From: Pseudomaricurvus alkylphenolicus
GTDB lineage: Bacteria; Pseudomonadota; Gammaproteobacteria; Pseudomonadales; Cellvibrionaceae
NCBI RefSeq assembly: GCF_011683955.1
Contig: NZ_JAAQPI010000004.1
Span: 496,001-560,000 of the forward strand
Reading direction: 5' to 3'
Length of the DNA: 64,000 bases
The translations under genes were made by a program, and so were the position numbers. Under the pieces are notes generated by a model. It was not told where the DNA came from, did no database searches, and saw nothing but the letters and a program-made list of their open reading frames with translations. Positions 38,570 through 47,438 of this stretch are shown here, piece by piece. How positions within the stretch are numbered: the first letter of the stretch is position 1; each line of letters opens with the position of its first letter.

Positions 38570-40123
38570 TTATTGCTTGCTGATCAAGAGATCACCGGCA
38601 ACCTTCACGCGCAGTCTGACAGCACCATCCGGGGCGTAGGCCAAGGGGGTTTCTTCAATATCCAGTACCTCTACGGTGGTTTCATCCGCCCCTGATGTGA
38701 CGGCTCGGTCGATAGCGTCCTGCTTCGCCTGCGCCAGCGCTGCTTCCCTGCCGACCTTGTCGTAGGAGATAACGCTGTCGACTTCGCCCCCGACTTGGGC
38801 GATGGATGCTCCTATAGCGTTTGCGACACCTGCGTTCTCTGGGATGATCACCTCCGAAGTACCTTCGATATCGCGATTAATCAGCACGGAGCCGCCCCCC
38901 ACCAGCACCAAGGGAATCGGGTCGGCACTGGTCTTCATGCGATCAACACCCTCGGTAACAATTCTGTGGATTTCATCCACGCTGCTCTGAACGAACTTCT
39001 CGGACAAATGACTGACCCGTGATTTATCGCCAAAGTCGGCATAACCCGCCGATACCGCAATGTCACTGGTGGTCAGGGTATCGCCTCCAAATACCAAGCC
39101 CTTTTCCAGCAACCGGTAGCCCACCGACTGAGGGCCGATTCTCACTCGGCTATGTTCAAGGCTGACCAAAGAGCCACCCCCCAAACCCATTGCCAGTACA
39201 TCGGGCATTCGAAAGTTGGTACGTACGCCACCAATGTCCACCGTCACCGAGGACTCTCTGGGAAAACCATTGGTCAGCATGCCAATGTCAGTGGTTGTTC
39301 CGCCGATATCTGCGACCAGTGCATTTTTGTAACCCGACAAGTACGCCGCGCCTCGCATGCTATTGGTGGGGCCGGAGGCGAAAGTCAACACAGGGTACTT
39401 CTCTACGAAGTCGGCACTCATTAAGGTCCCGTCATTTTGACTGATGTAGAAGGGCGCTTTGATGTCCAGGGCTTTCAGTGCCGAGCGAAACGAGTCCACC
39501 ACATGTCTGGACAATTGCGCCAAAGAGGCATTCATAACCGTGGCATTTTCCCGCTCCAGCAGCCCTGCGCGGCCAACCTTGTGGGAAAGTGTGACAGAGA
39601 CATCACCCATTTCGTTGCGAATGATGTTTTCTGCACGTCTCTCCATCTCGCCATTGACACAGGAAAAAACGGACGAAACAGCCACCGCCTTCACCCCTCG
39701 CCGTTTCAGTTCTCTGGCGGCTCTGGCGACGTTCAGTTCGTCCAACTCTGTATTGAGTCGACCATCGAACTGATAGCCACCCCTGATCATAAAACGGTGA
39801 TCACCCACCGCTGATAAGATGTCTTCGGGCCAGTCAATCAGCGGTGGAATGCCGCGCGCTGAGGGTAAACAAATGCGTATGATACCCACATCAAGCAGGT
39901 GCCTGCGCTCAACAAACGCGTTGGTAAAATGGGTTGTGCCAATCATCACGCATTGGATTTGGGAGGAGCTAACGTCTGACTCAACCAATACCTTTTTGAT
40001 CGCGCTGACTATGCCATCGCTGACATTTTGGGTCGTCGGCATCTTACAAGAGGCCATGACTTTGTCGCCGTTCATCAAGGCAGCGTCTGTATTGGTACCA
40101 CCTACATCTACACCTATTCTCAT
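38570..40123 (-). CDS. Hydantoinase/oxoprolinase HyuA-type protein (module B)
   Basis: 517 residues beginning MRIGVDVGGTNTDAALM, with DIGGTTTDIGMLTNG mid-protein and LVLVGGGSVLIN. It has the same architecture and nearly the same length as the module A protein, with obvious sequence similarity throughout. This is an anciently diverged paralogue, not a fresh duplicate, since many positions differ. It is the first gene of the module B operon, and its promoter faces the MalT-like regulator at 40376. No HyuB gene accompanies it. Confidence 0.9.
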   Translation of the reverse strand: MRIGVDVGGTNTDAALMNGDKVMASCKMPTTQNVSDGIVSAIKKVLVESDVSSSQIQCVMIGTTHFTNAFVERRHLLDVGIIRICLPSARGIPPLIDWPEDILSAVGDHRFMIRGGYQFDGRLNTELDELNVARAARELKRRGVKAVAVSSVFSCVNGEMERRAENIIRNEMGDVSVTLSHKVGRAGLLERENATVMNASLAQLSRHVVDSFRSALKALDIKAPFYISQNDGTLMSADFVEKYPVLTFASGPTNSMRGAAYLSGYKNALVADIGGTTTDIGMLTNGFPRESSVTVDIGGVRTNFRMPDVLAMGLGGGSLVSLEHSRVRIGPQSVGYRLLEKGLVFGGDTLTTSDIAVSAGYADFGDKSRVSHLSEKFVQSSVDEIHRIVTEGVDRMKTSADPIPLVLVGGGSVLINRDIEGTSEVIIPENAGVANAIGASIAQVGGEVDSVISYDKVGREAALAQAKQDAIDRAVTSGADETTVEVLDIEETPLAYAPDGAVRLRVKVAGDLLISKQ

Positions 40124-40352
40124 CGTAATTCGTCTTCCGCTGTTGGTTGAGAATTCAGTCTACGTTCTGATTTACTCCACTCTCAACGACCTTGAGGTGT
40201 GGGAATGGGGCTAAATCGGGCGGGTACAGCGACCTGGCGAGACAATTGAGACCTACCCGTTTGAGTAGTTCATAAAAGACTGATTGTTTATTGTTCTGAG
40301 TTATAAACCCTTGCGTCTTTGATCATCTGAGGGCTACTATCAGCGAGGAGAA

Positions 40353-40379
40353 ATGGGTCGATTCGAAAGTGGCTTATGA
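40353..40379 (+). other. Possible eight-codon leader ORF coupled to the regulator
   Basis: GAGGAG at 40345-40350 sits just before ATG 40353, which opens a frame of eight codons (MGRFESGL) ending in TGA at 40377-40379. That stop overlaps the ATG of the regulator (ATGA). The regulator's own ATG has no separate ribosome site, so translation may depend on this leader. Confidence 0.4.
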
Positions 40380-43114
40380 ACAAGAACACACACCCGCACT
40401 ACCAGAACCTGTTCCCCGTTTGGTTGATGAAATCAAAAGTTCATCCGATTCGACAGCGAGTGGATATTGTCGAACGCCCCTCGCTGCTTCGAAAATTGGA
40501 CCGATTCCTGGATGCGAAACTGACTCTGATCCATGCCCCGGCAGGCTATGGAAAAAGCACACTGCTATCGAGCTGGCGCCATCAACTTGGTCTCTCGGGT
40601 GCCACCGTCTGTTGGTTGTCGCTCGATCAGGAAGACAACGATATCCTCCAGATATTGACCTACATCGCATTTTCGCTGTCCGAAGCAGGGGTGAATTTCT
40701 TTGAACCACAGATCGGTGACGATTTGTATTCAAAAGACCTTTCAACACGAAATTTCCTCAGCATCATTACCCACATTGTCGATATTCAACCCTATAAAGT
40801 CGTACTGATTCTTGACGACTTTGAGTGTCTTAGCGATGAGGCGATCGACGGTGTAATCAAACCGCTGCTGGATTACGCCCCTGAGAACTTCCATCTTGCC
40901 ATTGCCAGTCGGGATGACCGCCGATTAAAAATCACCGATCTCGAGGCCCAAGGCATGGCGATGCGAATAAAATCTGAAGATCTTCGGTTTACCTTGGACG
41001 ATGTAGACAGCGTATTTGGTGAGCAGTTGAATAAGCGAACCCTGCAAAAGGTCTACCATGTCACCGAGGGTTGGCCGGTCGCCGTACAAATGCTAAAAAA
41101 CACCATAGGCTGTGAGCAGGATATTGATCACTTACTGGAAGAATTGGGGTCCAGCGACAGCCTAATCACCACCTATTTGTCTGAGCAGGTGTTTGAGAAT
41201 CTGGATCAGGATCTACAAGCGTTCTTGATGAACATTTCTGTTGTTGATCTAGTCAGTTGTGAACTTGCCGATCACTTGCGTGAAATGGATAACAGCAGAA
41301 CATTGTTCGATGCCGTCTACCCGGTGCGTTCTCTGGTGTTGCCAGTGGACCAGGTCGAGTCGACCTATCGGTTGCATCCCATATTCAGGGAATACTTGAG
41401 TAGTTTGCTGCATTCAACATGCCCTGATCGCGCGAGCAAGTTGCACTTGCAGGCCGCTTCCTGGTTTTCAAACGAAGGCGATATTGTCAAAGCCGTTACC
41501 CACTGTGTTCGGGCGGGTTGTCCCCAGCAGGGGGTGAATATTGTCGAACAGGCGGGCGGCCTCACCATCTGGCTGCGTGAAGGCCTGACACGGTTGCGAT
41601 CGGTCTTGCGGCTGCTAGACGAAGCGACGATTTCAAACAATCCACGCATGGTCATCATTCAATGCGTATTGGATATCAAGGATGCCAACCTGTGTCGCGC
41701 GCGAAATGGTTATGATTCAATGATTGAGCAATATGAGGCAACAAAGTCTCAGTATTGCCAAAGTGATCAGGACTTAATCAACCATGAGTGTATCTTGCTG
41801 GAATCACTGCTCGCCTTCTACGAAGGCAAGACTCTCTCGGACGAGTTTTGTCAACGATTACTCGATACTATCTCAAAAGTTGATTCGCACGAATACATGA
41901 CCATTGGTGTTCAATACAATCTGCTTTGTGCAACCTCGGTTTTAAGGGGGCTCTATCTGGAGGCTCTTGATTTTGGGAACAGGGCACTGGAGGCATTCCG
42001 ACAACTTCGCTCCATTTATGGCGAAGCCTATATTAATTTTCATTTCGGAGAAATCAGCTTCGCGAAAGGGAGAAGCCGCGAGGCAGAGAATTACTACCAG
42101 GCTGCCGTTAGCCTGACACGTAAACACTTTGCCGATGATAAAAGTATGAAACTGATTTCCAGTGTACTCATCGCAGAGCTGAAGTATGAACTGAATCAGC
42201 TCAATGCAATGCCCACACTGATCGGTTCGATACCCAAACAATTAGAAGAACATGAAGCCTGGTTTGACATATTCGTCGCGGGATATACCACCGCGAGCAA
42301 CCTGGAATTCAACCAATACGGAATCGAACAGGCACTCAAGCTCCTCGATCGTGCCGGAGTGTATATCCAGTCGCAGAACCTCAGAAGTGTCATGAATGTG
42401 TTGACCTGTCAGCGCATCGACTTGTTGCTTCGGGCGAAGAGAGATCAGGAAGCTCGCGATCTGGTGCACAATCTCGGGTTAACACTGGACATGTACACAG
42501 ACCCTCAAAGCAAGAATATCGCCTGGCGTGAGACGGATGCCGCAGCGTGTGTGTTCGCACGTTTGCAGATCAGAAATAACGAATTTGACACTGCCATTGC
42601 CACGATATCTCACTTCCATCAGCATGCGATTTCGCTTGGCAGCGTCAGATCTCAGCTTCGTTACGAACTTCTGTATTCACTCGCCTACCGAGGTAAGGGG
42701 GACATTCGAAGTTCCCTTGAACATCTAAGTCTAGCACTTTCTCTGTCAAGGCAATCGGGCTTCCTCAGGTCGTTTCTCGATGAAGGAGACGAATTGGCTG
42801 ATATACTTAGCATCCTAGTAGATCGTGTTGAAACTGGCGCTGACGCTCGCGACAATGTGGATCGAGCCAAGGAAATCCTGCGCGGCTTTAGCGGCGCCTG
42901 TAGTCAGGATGAACAACCCCCTCTGCTCAGTAGCCGGGAATTGGAAGTCATGCAACAGCTGGTACACGGGTCTTCGAATAAAGTTATCGCCAAGAAAATC
43001 GACATTTCAGAGAATACGGTTCGGTTTCATTTGAAGAATATATTCGCGAAACTACATGTTAAGAATCGATTGCAGGCGGTTTCGGAAGCGAGAAAACAAA
43101 ACCTTATCCCTTAA
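40376..43114 (+). CDS. MalT-like LuxR family ATP-binding regulator (2)
   Basis: 912 residues of the same class as the regulator at 25368. The Walker A motif is at about 54-62 (APAGYGKST), VLILDDFECLS is the Walker B region, helical repeats fill the middle, and the C-terminal LuxR domain reads LSSRELEVMQQLVHGSSNKVIAKK and ENTVRFHLKNIFAKL. It is divergent from the module B operon across a 250-base gap, the classic position of a pathway-specific activator. The ATG at 40376 overlaps the stop of a tiny leader frame. Confidence 0.9.
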   Translation: MNKNTHPHYQNLFPVWLMKSKVHPIRQRVDIVERPSLLRKLDRFLDAKLTLIHAPAGYGKSTLLSSWRHQLGLSGATVCWLSLDQEDNDILQILTYIAFSLSEAGVNFFEPQIGDDLYSKDLSTRNFLSIITHIVDIQPYKVVLILDDFECLSDEAIDGVIKPLLDYAPENFHLAIASRDDRRLKITDLEAQGMAMRIKSEDLRFTLDDVDSVFGEQLNKRTLQKVYHVTEGWPVAVQMLKNTIGCEQDIDHLLEELGSSDSLITTYLSEQVFENLDQDLQAFLMNISVVDLVSCELADHLREMDNSRTLFDAVYPVRSLVLPVDQVESTYRLHPIFREYLSSLLHSTCPDRASKLHLQAASWFSNEGDIVKAVTHCVRAGCPQQGVNIVEQAGGLTIWLREGLTRLRSVLRLLDEATISNNPRMVIIQCVLDIKDANLCRARNGYDSMIEQYEATKSQYCQSDQDLINHECILLESLLAFYEGKTLSDEFCQRLLDTISKVDSHEYMTIGVQYNLLCATSVLRGLYLEALDFGNRALEAFRQLRSIYGEAYINFHFGEISFAKGRSREAENYYQAAVSLTRKHFADDKSMKLISSVLIAELKYELNQLNAMPTLIGSIPKQLEEHEAWFDIFVAGYTTASNLEFNQYGIEQALKLLDRAGVYIQSQNLRSVMNVLTCQRIDLLLRAKRDQEARDLVHNLGLTLDMYTDPQSKNIAWRETDAAACVFARLQIRNNEFDTAIATISHFHQHAISLGSVRSQLRYELLYSLAYRGKGDIRSSLEHLSLALSLSRQSGFLRSFLDEGDELADILSILVDRVETGADARDNVDRAKEILRGFSGACSQDEQPPLLSSRELEVMQQLVHGSSNKVIAKKIDISENTVRFHLKNIFAKLHVKNRLQAVSEARKQNLIP

Positions 43115-43188
43115 CACGGCCAGAGATAGGGTATGAGTCGACTATAACAGGCCTTCTATTCGACTGCAGCCGTTTGATAAGTTTACAA

Positions 43189-43848
43189 CTATCTCAAGAG
43201 AAGCTGCAGCCAACGCGATATTTCCTGAATTTGCGGCAAGCAGACTTCATGCTGCATCGGGTAGACTTTATAATCAGGTTTAAGCCCTTTCTCCTGCAGA
43301 CTCTTGATCGCACGCTGCCCCAATATCTCCGGCACCACCGGATCTTGGGTGCCGTGGGAGACAAACACCGGCAACGACTGATTGGCGGTGTTAACTTCAA
43401 TGCTGTCGCTGGTGGCAAAGTAGGTGGAGAGCGTCATTAGCCCGGCCAGTGGCGCCGGGTAGCCTAAGGCGGCCTGATAAGCAACTGCACCACCCTGGGA
43501 AAAACCCGCCACGATAATACGCCGGCTCTCGACACCCCGCGCAAGCTCCCGATCAATCAAGTCTGTCACCGCGGCTGCCGACTGCAGAATTTGTTGCGTA
43601 TCGATTTTGCGGTCGATATCCATACTCAAAATGTCGTACCAGGCCGGCATCACCATGCCGCCATTGATGGTGACGGGAATGGCAGGCGCGTGCGGAAAGA
43701 TAAACCGCACTGCCATGTCCTCGGGCAAGTTTAACTCTGGCACTATGGGCGCAAAGTCATCGCCGCTGGCTCCGAGGCCATGCAACCAGATAACAGCCGC
43801 ATTCGCAGGGGTTTGTGGTTCGATTTCAATACAAGGGAGATAATTCAT
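43189..43848 (-). CDS. Alpha/beta hydrolase, phospholipase/carboxylesterase (EstB) family
   Basis: 219 residues. The fold markers are VIWLHGLGASGDDF (oxyanion region), AGFSQGGA with the nucleophile Ser, HGTQDPVVP with the acidic residue and MQHEVC with the catalytic His. It closely resembles small cytosolic carboxylesterases of Pseudomonas, which cleave short acyl esters. It converges with the regulator upstream. It is probably core chromosome and marks the left edge of the accessory region. Confidence 0.9.
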   Translation of the reverse strand: MNYLPCIEIEPQTPANAAVIWLHGLGASGDDFAPIVPELNLPEDMAVRFIFPHAPAIPVTINGGMVMPAWYDILSMDIDRKIDTQQILQSAAAVTDLIDRELARGVESRRIIVAGFSQGGAVAYQAALGYPAPLAGLMTLSTYFATSDSIEVNTANQSLPVFVSHGTQDPVVPEILGQRAIKSLQEKGLKPDYKVYPMQHEVCLPQIQEISRWLQLLLR

Positions 43849-44097
43849 TTGTTGTCACTTTACCAGGGTAATATTTCGCCATCGGCGTGCCGCAGGGTGC
43901 CGCTGCTCTTGAGCGAATGTAGATCGATTCGTTGCACCAGCGAGCTCGAATACCATGGTACCGCCGAAAGTTCATGCGGCCAGCTGGCAGCTCGAACCTG
44001 CTGTCGTATGGGAACAACCAAGTGATAAATCAACACCGCCGCTTTACTATACGTTGAGTATACATCAAAGTGGAAATTACACCCCAACCGTTGCCAA

Positions 44098-44260
44098 CTC
44101 ATCGTTATGAATCGCAGCAGTAAGCAGCCGGCCACCATTTTAAGATTTCACAAGGCCTTAATTAAGAGAAAGTACCGGATACTCTTTTCCGCGAAATCAA
44201 GGAGCAAGCCAGGCCCAAAAGGACCAGACGACGAATTGATTCGCCTAGTCGTCTCTATCA
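44098..44260 (+). pseudogene. Transposase remnant, 5' pieces
   Basis: Positions 44098-44125 match 49580-49607 and 44126-44260 match about 49700-49832 of the intact transposase gene, nearly base for base. An internal stretch between the two pieces is missing and so is the start. This is a deleted older copy of the same element. Confidence 0.85.
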
Positions 44261-44261
44261 T

Positions 44262-44483
44262 GCGTATTCTGGCCCAATTCGATCATTAATTCTGAGACTT
44301 ACCGATCATGGATTCTGGTTTTATTCGATCACTTTTTCTGGATTTCCAGAATCAGTGATCATATTCCAGAACTGATGATCAGATATTCCCAGTATCCCTC
44401 CTAACGCGTTAATTTTACTTGAATTTTGCCAGTCTTCTTGCCTTGACTTGGGGAAAGGAGAACTGGCAATGGCTAAGAGACGA
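44262..44483 (+). mobile_element. IS21-type left end with start of an istA-like gene
   Basis: Half-sites pairing ATTCTGG-like with GATCA-like sequence recur at about 44264, 44281, 44304 and 44326, then appear inverted at 44344-44380 (CCAGAATCAGTGATCA, CCAGAACTGATGATC). Multiple terminal repeats of this sort are typical of IS21 elements. AAAGGAG then leads into an ATG at 44469 beginning MAKRR, as istA genes do. After about five codons the sequence switches to a different transposase. Confidence 0.6.
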
Positions 44484-44809
44484 ATAGACATTGAGGAAGT
44501 TAAGGCCGTCCCTTTTGTGCCAACTTCACATCCCTTTATTGAACGAGCCATTGGCACTGTCAGGAGAGAGTTTCTCGACCACACACTGTTCTGGAATGCG
44601 AGGGATCTATCCCGAAAGCTAAAGCAGTACAATCGGTATTTTAATGAAGTACGTGGTCACCTATCTCTCAACGGCGTGACTCCGTTGCAAAAGTCTGAAA
44701 AAATCCAAATTCCAGAGAAGGATATCCGCAATTATGAGTGGGTTACTCACTGCAACGGGTTATTTCGATTACCAATAACTTGCTGAAATACGAACTCGCA
44801 CTCCACAGG
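44484..44809 (+). pseudogene. Transposase remnant, 3' piece
   Basis: This stretch matches 50245-50576 of the intact element, including the catalytic-Glu segment (SHPFIERAIGT) and the end beyond the stop codon. It is fused in frame to the MAKRR start, creating a 106-codon chimeric frame (44469-44786). The shared sequence stops at CTCCACAGG, which fixes the right end of the element near 44809. Confidence 0.85.
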
Positions 44810-45132
44810 GCCTTGCCATTACTGAGGGTGAGCGAGGCCGCCTTCAACAGGATTTGGGAACTTCACGCTTCATGATTTTGCGAAACCACGGCTTACTTGT
44901 CACGGCCGAAACGGTTCCAGATGCCTTCTTGCAGTTGTTTATGTTGCAACGCGCCTGCGAGATCCAGGTCTTAGCTCAAAGTGGTGGCGAAGCTACGATT
45001 GCGGTCAATCAACAGGTAGTCGAAGGTATTGATGCCCAGAGCGAAATTGTTCTAGAGGGGATGGGCGGTGACATTGCGTGGCCTGCCTTAATGCGAAAGA
45101 TGGACCGCCTGGATTCTTCCTACAAAACGTAG
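44809..45132 (+). pseudogene. Class II aldolase/adducin family protein, 5'-truncated
   Basis: The in-frame remains begin right at the IS right end and continue through SRFMILRNHGLLVTAETVPDAF, the well-known C-terminal signature of class II aldolases. The N-terminal two-thirds, including most zinc ligands, is missing. The IS copy evidently removed the 5' part. The fragment has no start of its own except a TTG at 44854, so it is unlikely to make a working enzyme. Confidence 0.8.
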
Positions 45133-45144
45133 GGTGTAAGCACG

Positions 45145-46020
45145 ATGGATATTGATGCATGGCGAAACTCAGGCGACCTGTTCGATTTCGGTGACTATCG
45201 TATCTTCTACAAGACCGAAGGGAGCGGAGTGCCAATTCTGTTCATTCATGGCTTTCCGACGGCGAGCTGGGACTGGCATAAAGTTTGGCCAGACTTCGTG
45301 TCTGGCCACTAGTGTATATGTCTTGACTTACTGGGGTTTGGATTCAGCGACAAACCGAAGCTACCGTATACTATGATGCTTCAGGCCGATATTGTTGAGG
45401 CGCTAATGGCGAAACTGGGTGTCAAATCAGCGCATATGATATGCCATGATTATGGCGACACTGTAGGTCAGGAACTGTTGGCCCGTGATTTAGAAGGAAG
45501 CTTGGGGTTTCAGGTCAAGACGATAAATTTGCTGAATGGGGGGTTATTTCCAGAAACTCACCGAGCCCGTAGAATCCAAACCATGATGCTGAGCCCAATT
45601 GGCCCCGTTCTCAGCCGAGCAATGACACGGAATATACTGGCCAAAAGCCTCCGGCCTACTTTTGGTAAGAACACACAACCTGAAGACAGCGAGCTTGACG
45701 CTTTCTGGCAGCTAATGTCGATGAAAAAGGGTCAACGTGTTCAGCACAGGCTTTTAGACTATATTAATCAGCGCAAAACACACAGAACACGCTGGGTAGA
45801 GGCACTGAAGAAATCATCGAGTCCAATCCGGTTAACGGTTGGACTCGATGACCCCGTGTCTGGTGCTCATATGGCTAATCGCTATCGAGAACTGATTCCC
45901 AACCCTGACATTGTGGAACTAACGGGAATTGGACATTATCCGCAAATGGAAGCGCCATCCCCGGTCATAGATTCAATGCTTGCTCACATCAAGGCATTTG
46001 AAGCTGCGCATGCAGTCTGA
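45145..46020 (+). pseudogene. Alpha/beta hydrolase with one in-frame TAG codon
   Basis: Read through, this is about 291 residues of a haloalkane-dehalogenase/epoxide-hydrolase-like protein. ILFIHGFPTASWDWHKV is the oxyanion region, HDYGDTVGQEL holds the Asp nucleophile, GLDDPVSGAHM the acid and GIGHYPQMEAP the His. A single TAG at 45310-45312 (codon 56) interrupts it; the frame is the same on both sides and all catalytic residues remain. An ATG at 45373 could start a shortened product lacking the oxyanion loop. It is probably a recent pseudogene, or a sequencing error. Confidence 0.82.
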
Positions 46021-46135
46021 ACTGCGATCGGATATGTGCTCACGGGTTGGTGCTATCGTGCCAACCTTTTTTGTCTTCCGGACATAGCATGTGCGGGCAC
46101 AGAAAATACAAGAACTCAGAAAATTTAGGACTTCT

Positions 46136-46960
46136 ATGGATACTGTCTCAGTCGAGCTCTTGTTATTCGCGGCTGCCCTGCTAGGTACAGGGCTGATTGC
46201 CGGCCTATTGGCAGGACTGCTGGGCGTTGGTGGCGGTATCGTGATTGTGCCGGTCCTGTTTCACCTTTTTGCCGCTCTGGGTATAGATACGGGCATCAAG
46301 ATGCAAATGGCAGTTGGTACCTCACTAGCCACTATCATCGCAACATCGCTTCGGTCTATAGACGGTCACAGACGAAAAGGAACTGTAGATTTAGGTATTC
46401 TGAAACTCTGGGCCGCGCCTATGATTATAGGTGTTACTCTAGCCTCTTATCTGTCCCGCTATATTTCAGGTGATGTTATGGTGGGGGTTTTCGGTAGTAT
46501 TGCCTTGTTGGTATCGTTGAATATGGCTGTTGGCAGCAGCGCTCTCCAAATCGCCAGCGAGCTTCCAGGACGCATTGCCCAAACGAGCATATCCTTTGTA
46601 TCCGGTTTTGTCTCAACAATCATGGGTATTGGCGGCGGTACGATCGGTGTTCCCATCTTGAGCCTATACGGCGTTCCTATTCACCGGGCTGTCGGGACCT
46701 CTTCAGGGTTTGGCATATTGATTGCCGTACCTGGAACAATTGGTTTTATCGTGGCCGGACTGGATGCGGAGAATCTACCCGTCGGCAGTATTGGATATGT
46801 CAATATGATCGGTGTCTTGTTAATTATTCCATCTTCGATGTTGGTCGCGCCCTATGGAGCAACCTTGGCTCACAGGATTAGTTCTGTGACGCTGGCCCGA
46901 GCTTTTTCCGTGTTCCTGGGTCTCACCGCTGTCCAGATGTTGGTTTCGCTCCTTTTTTGA
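46136..46960 (+). CDS. TSUP family membrane permease (TauE/SafE)
   Basis: 274 residues with about eight hydrophobic segments in two halves. Each half carries a Gly-rich motif: LAGLLGVGGGIVIVPVL near the N-terminus and IMGIGGGTIGVPILSLYG near residue 175. This is the sulfite/organosulfonate exporter TauE/SafE family. The ATG at 46136 follows AGGA, and an upstream GTG at 46091 is an alternative. It lies in the accessory stretch after the broken hydrolase, and the substrate (an anion such as sulfite or sulfoacetate) cannot be told. Confidence 0.85.
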   Translation: MDTVSVELLLFAAALLGTGLIAGLLAGLLGVGGGIVIVPVLFHLFAALGIDTGIKMQMAVGTSLATIIATSLRSIDGHRRKGTVDLGILKLWAAPMIIGVTLASYLSRYISGDVMVGVFGSIALLVSLNMAVGSSALQIASELPGRIAQTSISFVSGFVSTIMGIGGGTIGVPILSLYGVPIHRAVGTSSGFGILIAVPGTIGFIVAGLDAENLPVGSIGYVNMIGVLLIIPSSMLVAPYGATLAHRISSVTLARAFSVFLGLTAVQMLVSLLF

Positions 46961-47047
46961 GCGCTGTCTGAATTTTACCGCCTACCTACGTTCTTTGTAT
47001 CCTAATCGGGAGCAAACGCCGCTAAGTGACAGACAGGAGAGACGCCT

Positions 47048-47281
47048 ATGTCACTCTACAAACCCGGCAACACGTGGTGGGTGCGATTTACCGCCCCCAA
47101 CGGCCAGCAAGTACGCTGGTTAACGCATGAGGAAGCTGATCGCTTGCTCGAGGAATTGCCCGATCATTTGGCGGAGATGGTGCGTTTCACCCTGGCCACC
47201 GGCTTGCGTGAAGCCAATGTCACACAGCTCCAGTGGTCACAGGTGGATATGAACCGGTCTTGTTCAAATCTCGATTGGTGA
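47048..47281 (+). pseudogene. Tyrosine integrase, internally deleted and truncated
   Basis: 77 codons. Residues 1-23 are the integrase arm-domain opening (MSLYKPGNTWWVRFTAPNGQ) and residues 24-68 are the start of the catalytic domain (WLTHEEADRLL, RFTLATGLREANVTQLQW, containing the first catalytic Arg). The core-binding domain between them is missing and the HxxR...Y half is lost. AGGAG precedes the ATG. It is an inactive relic of the enzyme that probably inserted DNA at the nearby tRNA-Arg. Confidence 0.82.
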
Positions 47282-47282
47282 T

Positions 47283-47303
47283 TAGCACAAATCTAGCACA
47301 GTC
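47283..47303 (+). repeat. 21-bp direct repeat, copy 1
   Basis: A TAGCACAAATCTAGCAC-containing 21-mer directly after the integrase relic, itself made of two similar TAGCACA half-units. It recurs without change at 48653-48673. Such sequences often follow the 3' end of integrase genes. Confidence 0.75.
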
Positions 47304-47404
47304 GAAGATTTTGGGTGGTTTAGGGGCTGTCGTATTTGTAGCTGGAACTACTATGGTGTGCCGTTGAAAGCCGGTGTAAAGGTTCGTGCCTTTGTTTATA
47401 CGGA

Positions 47405-47438
47405 GTGCCACACCCGCACTCGGAAGGATGGACTCAGA
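47405..47438 (+). repeat. 34-bp repeat carrying the tRNA-Arg 3' end, copy 1
   Basis: Identical to 48522-48555. Its core CGCACTCGGAAGGAT (47415-47429) equals the last 15 bases of the tRNA-Arg gene (50751-50765, complement strand), so it is an attachment-site-like repeat. A shared CGTGCCTTTGTT lies just upstream of both copies (47385, 48502). Confidence 0.8.

Noticed and set aside
43860-44138. 92-codon minus-strand frame between the esterase and the IS remnant
   Set aside because: It runs into transposase remnant sequence in antisense and has no domain or start signal.
45310-45312. TAG as a pyrrolysine codon
   Set aside because: The host looks like a gammaproteobacterium, where pyrrolysine is very rare, and no pyl genes are seen here; a nonsense mutation is simpler.
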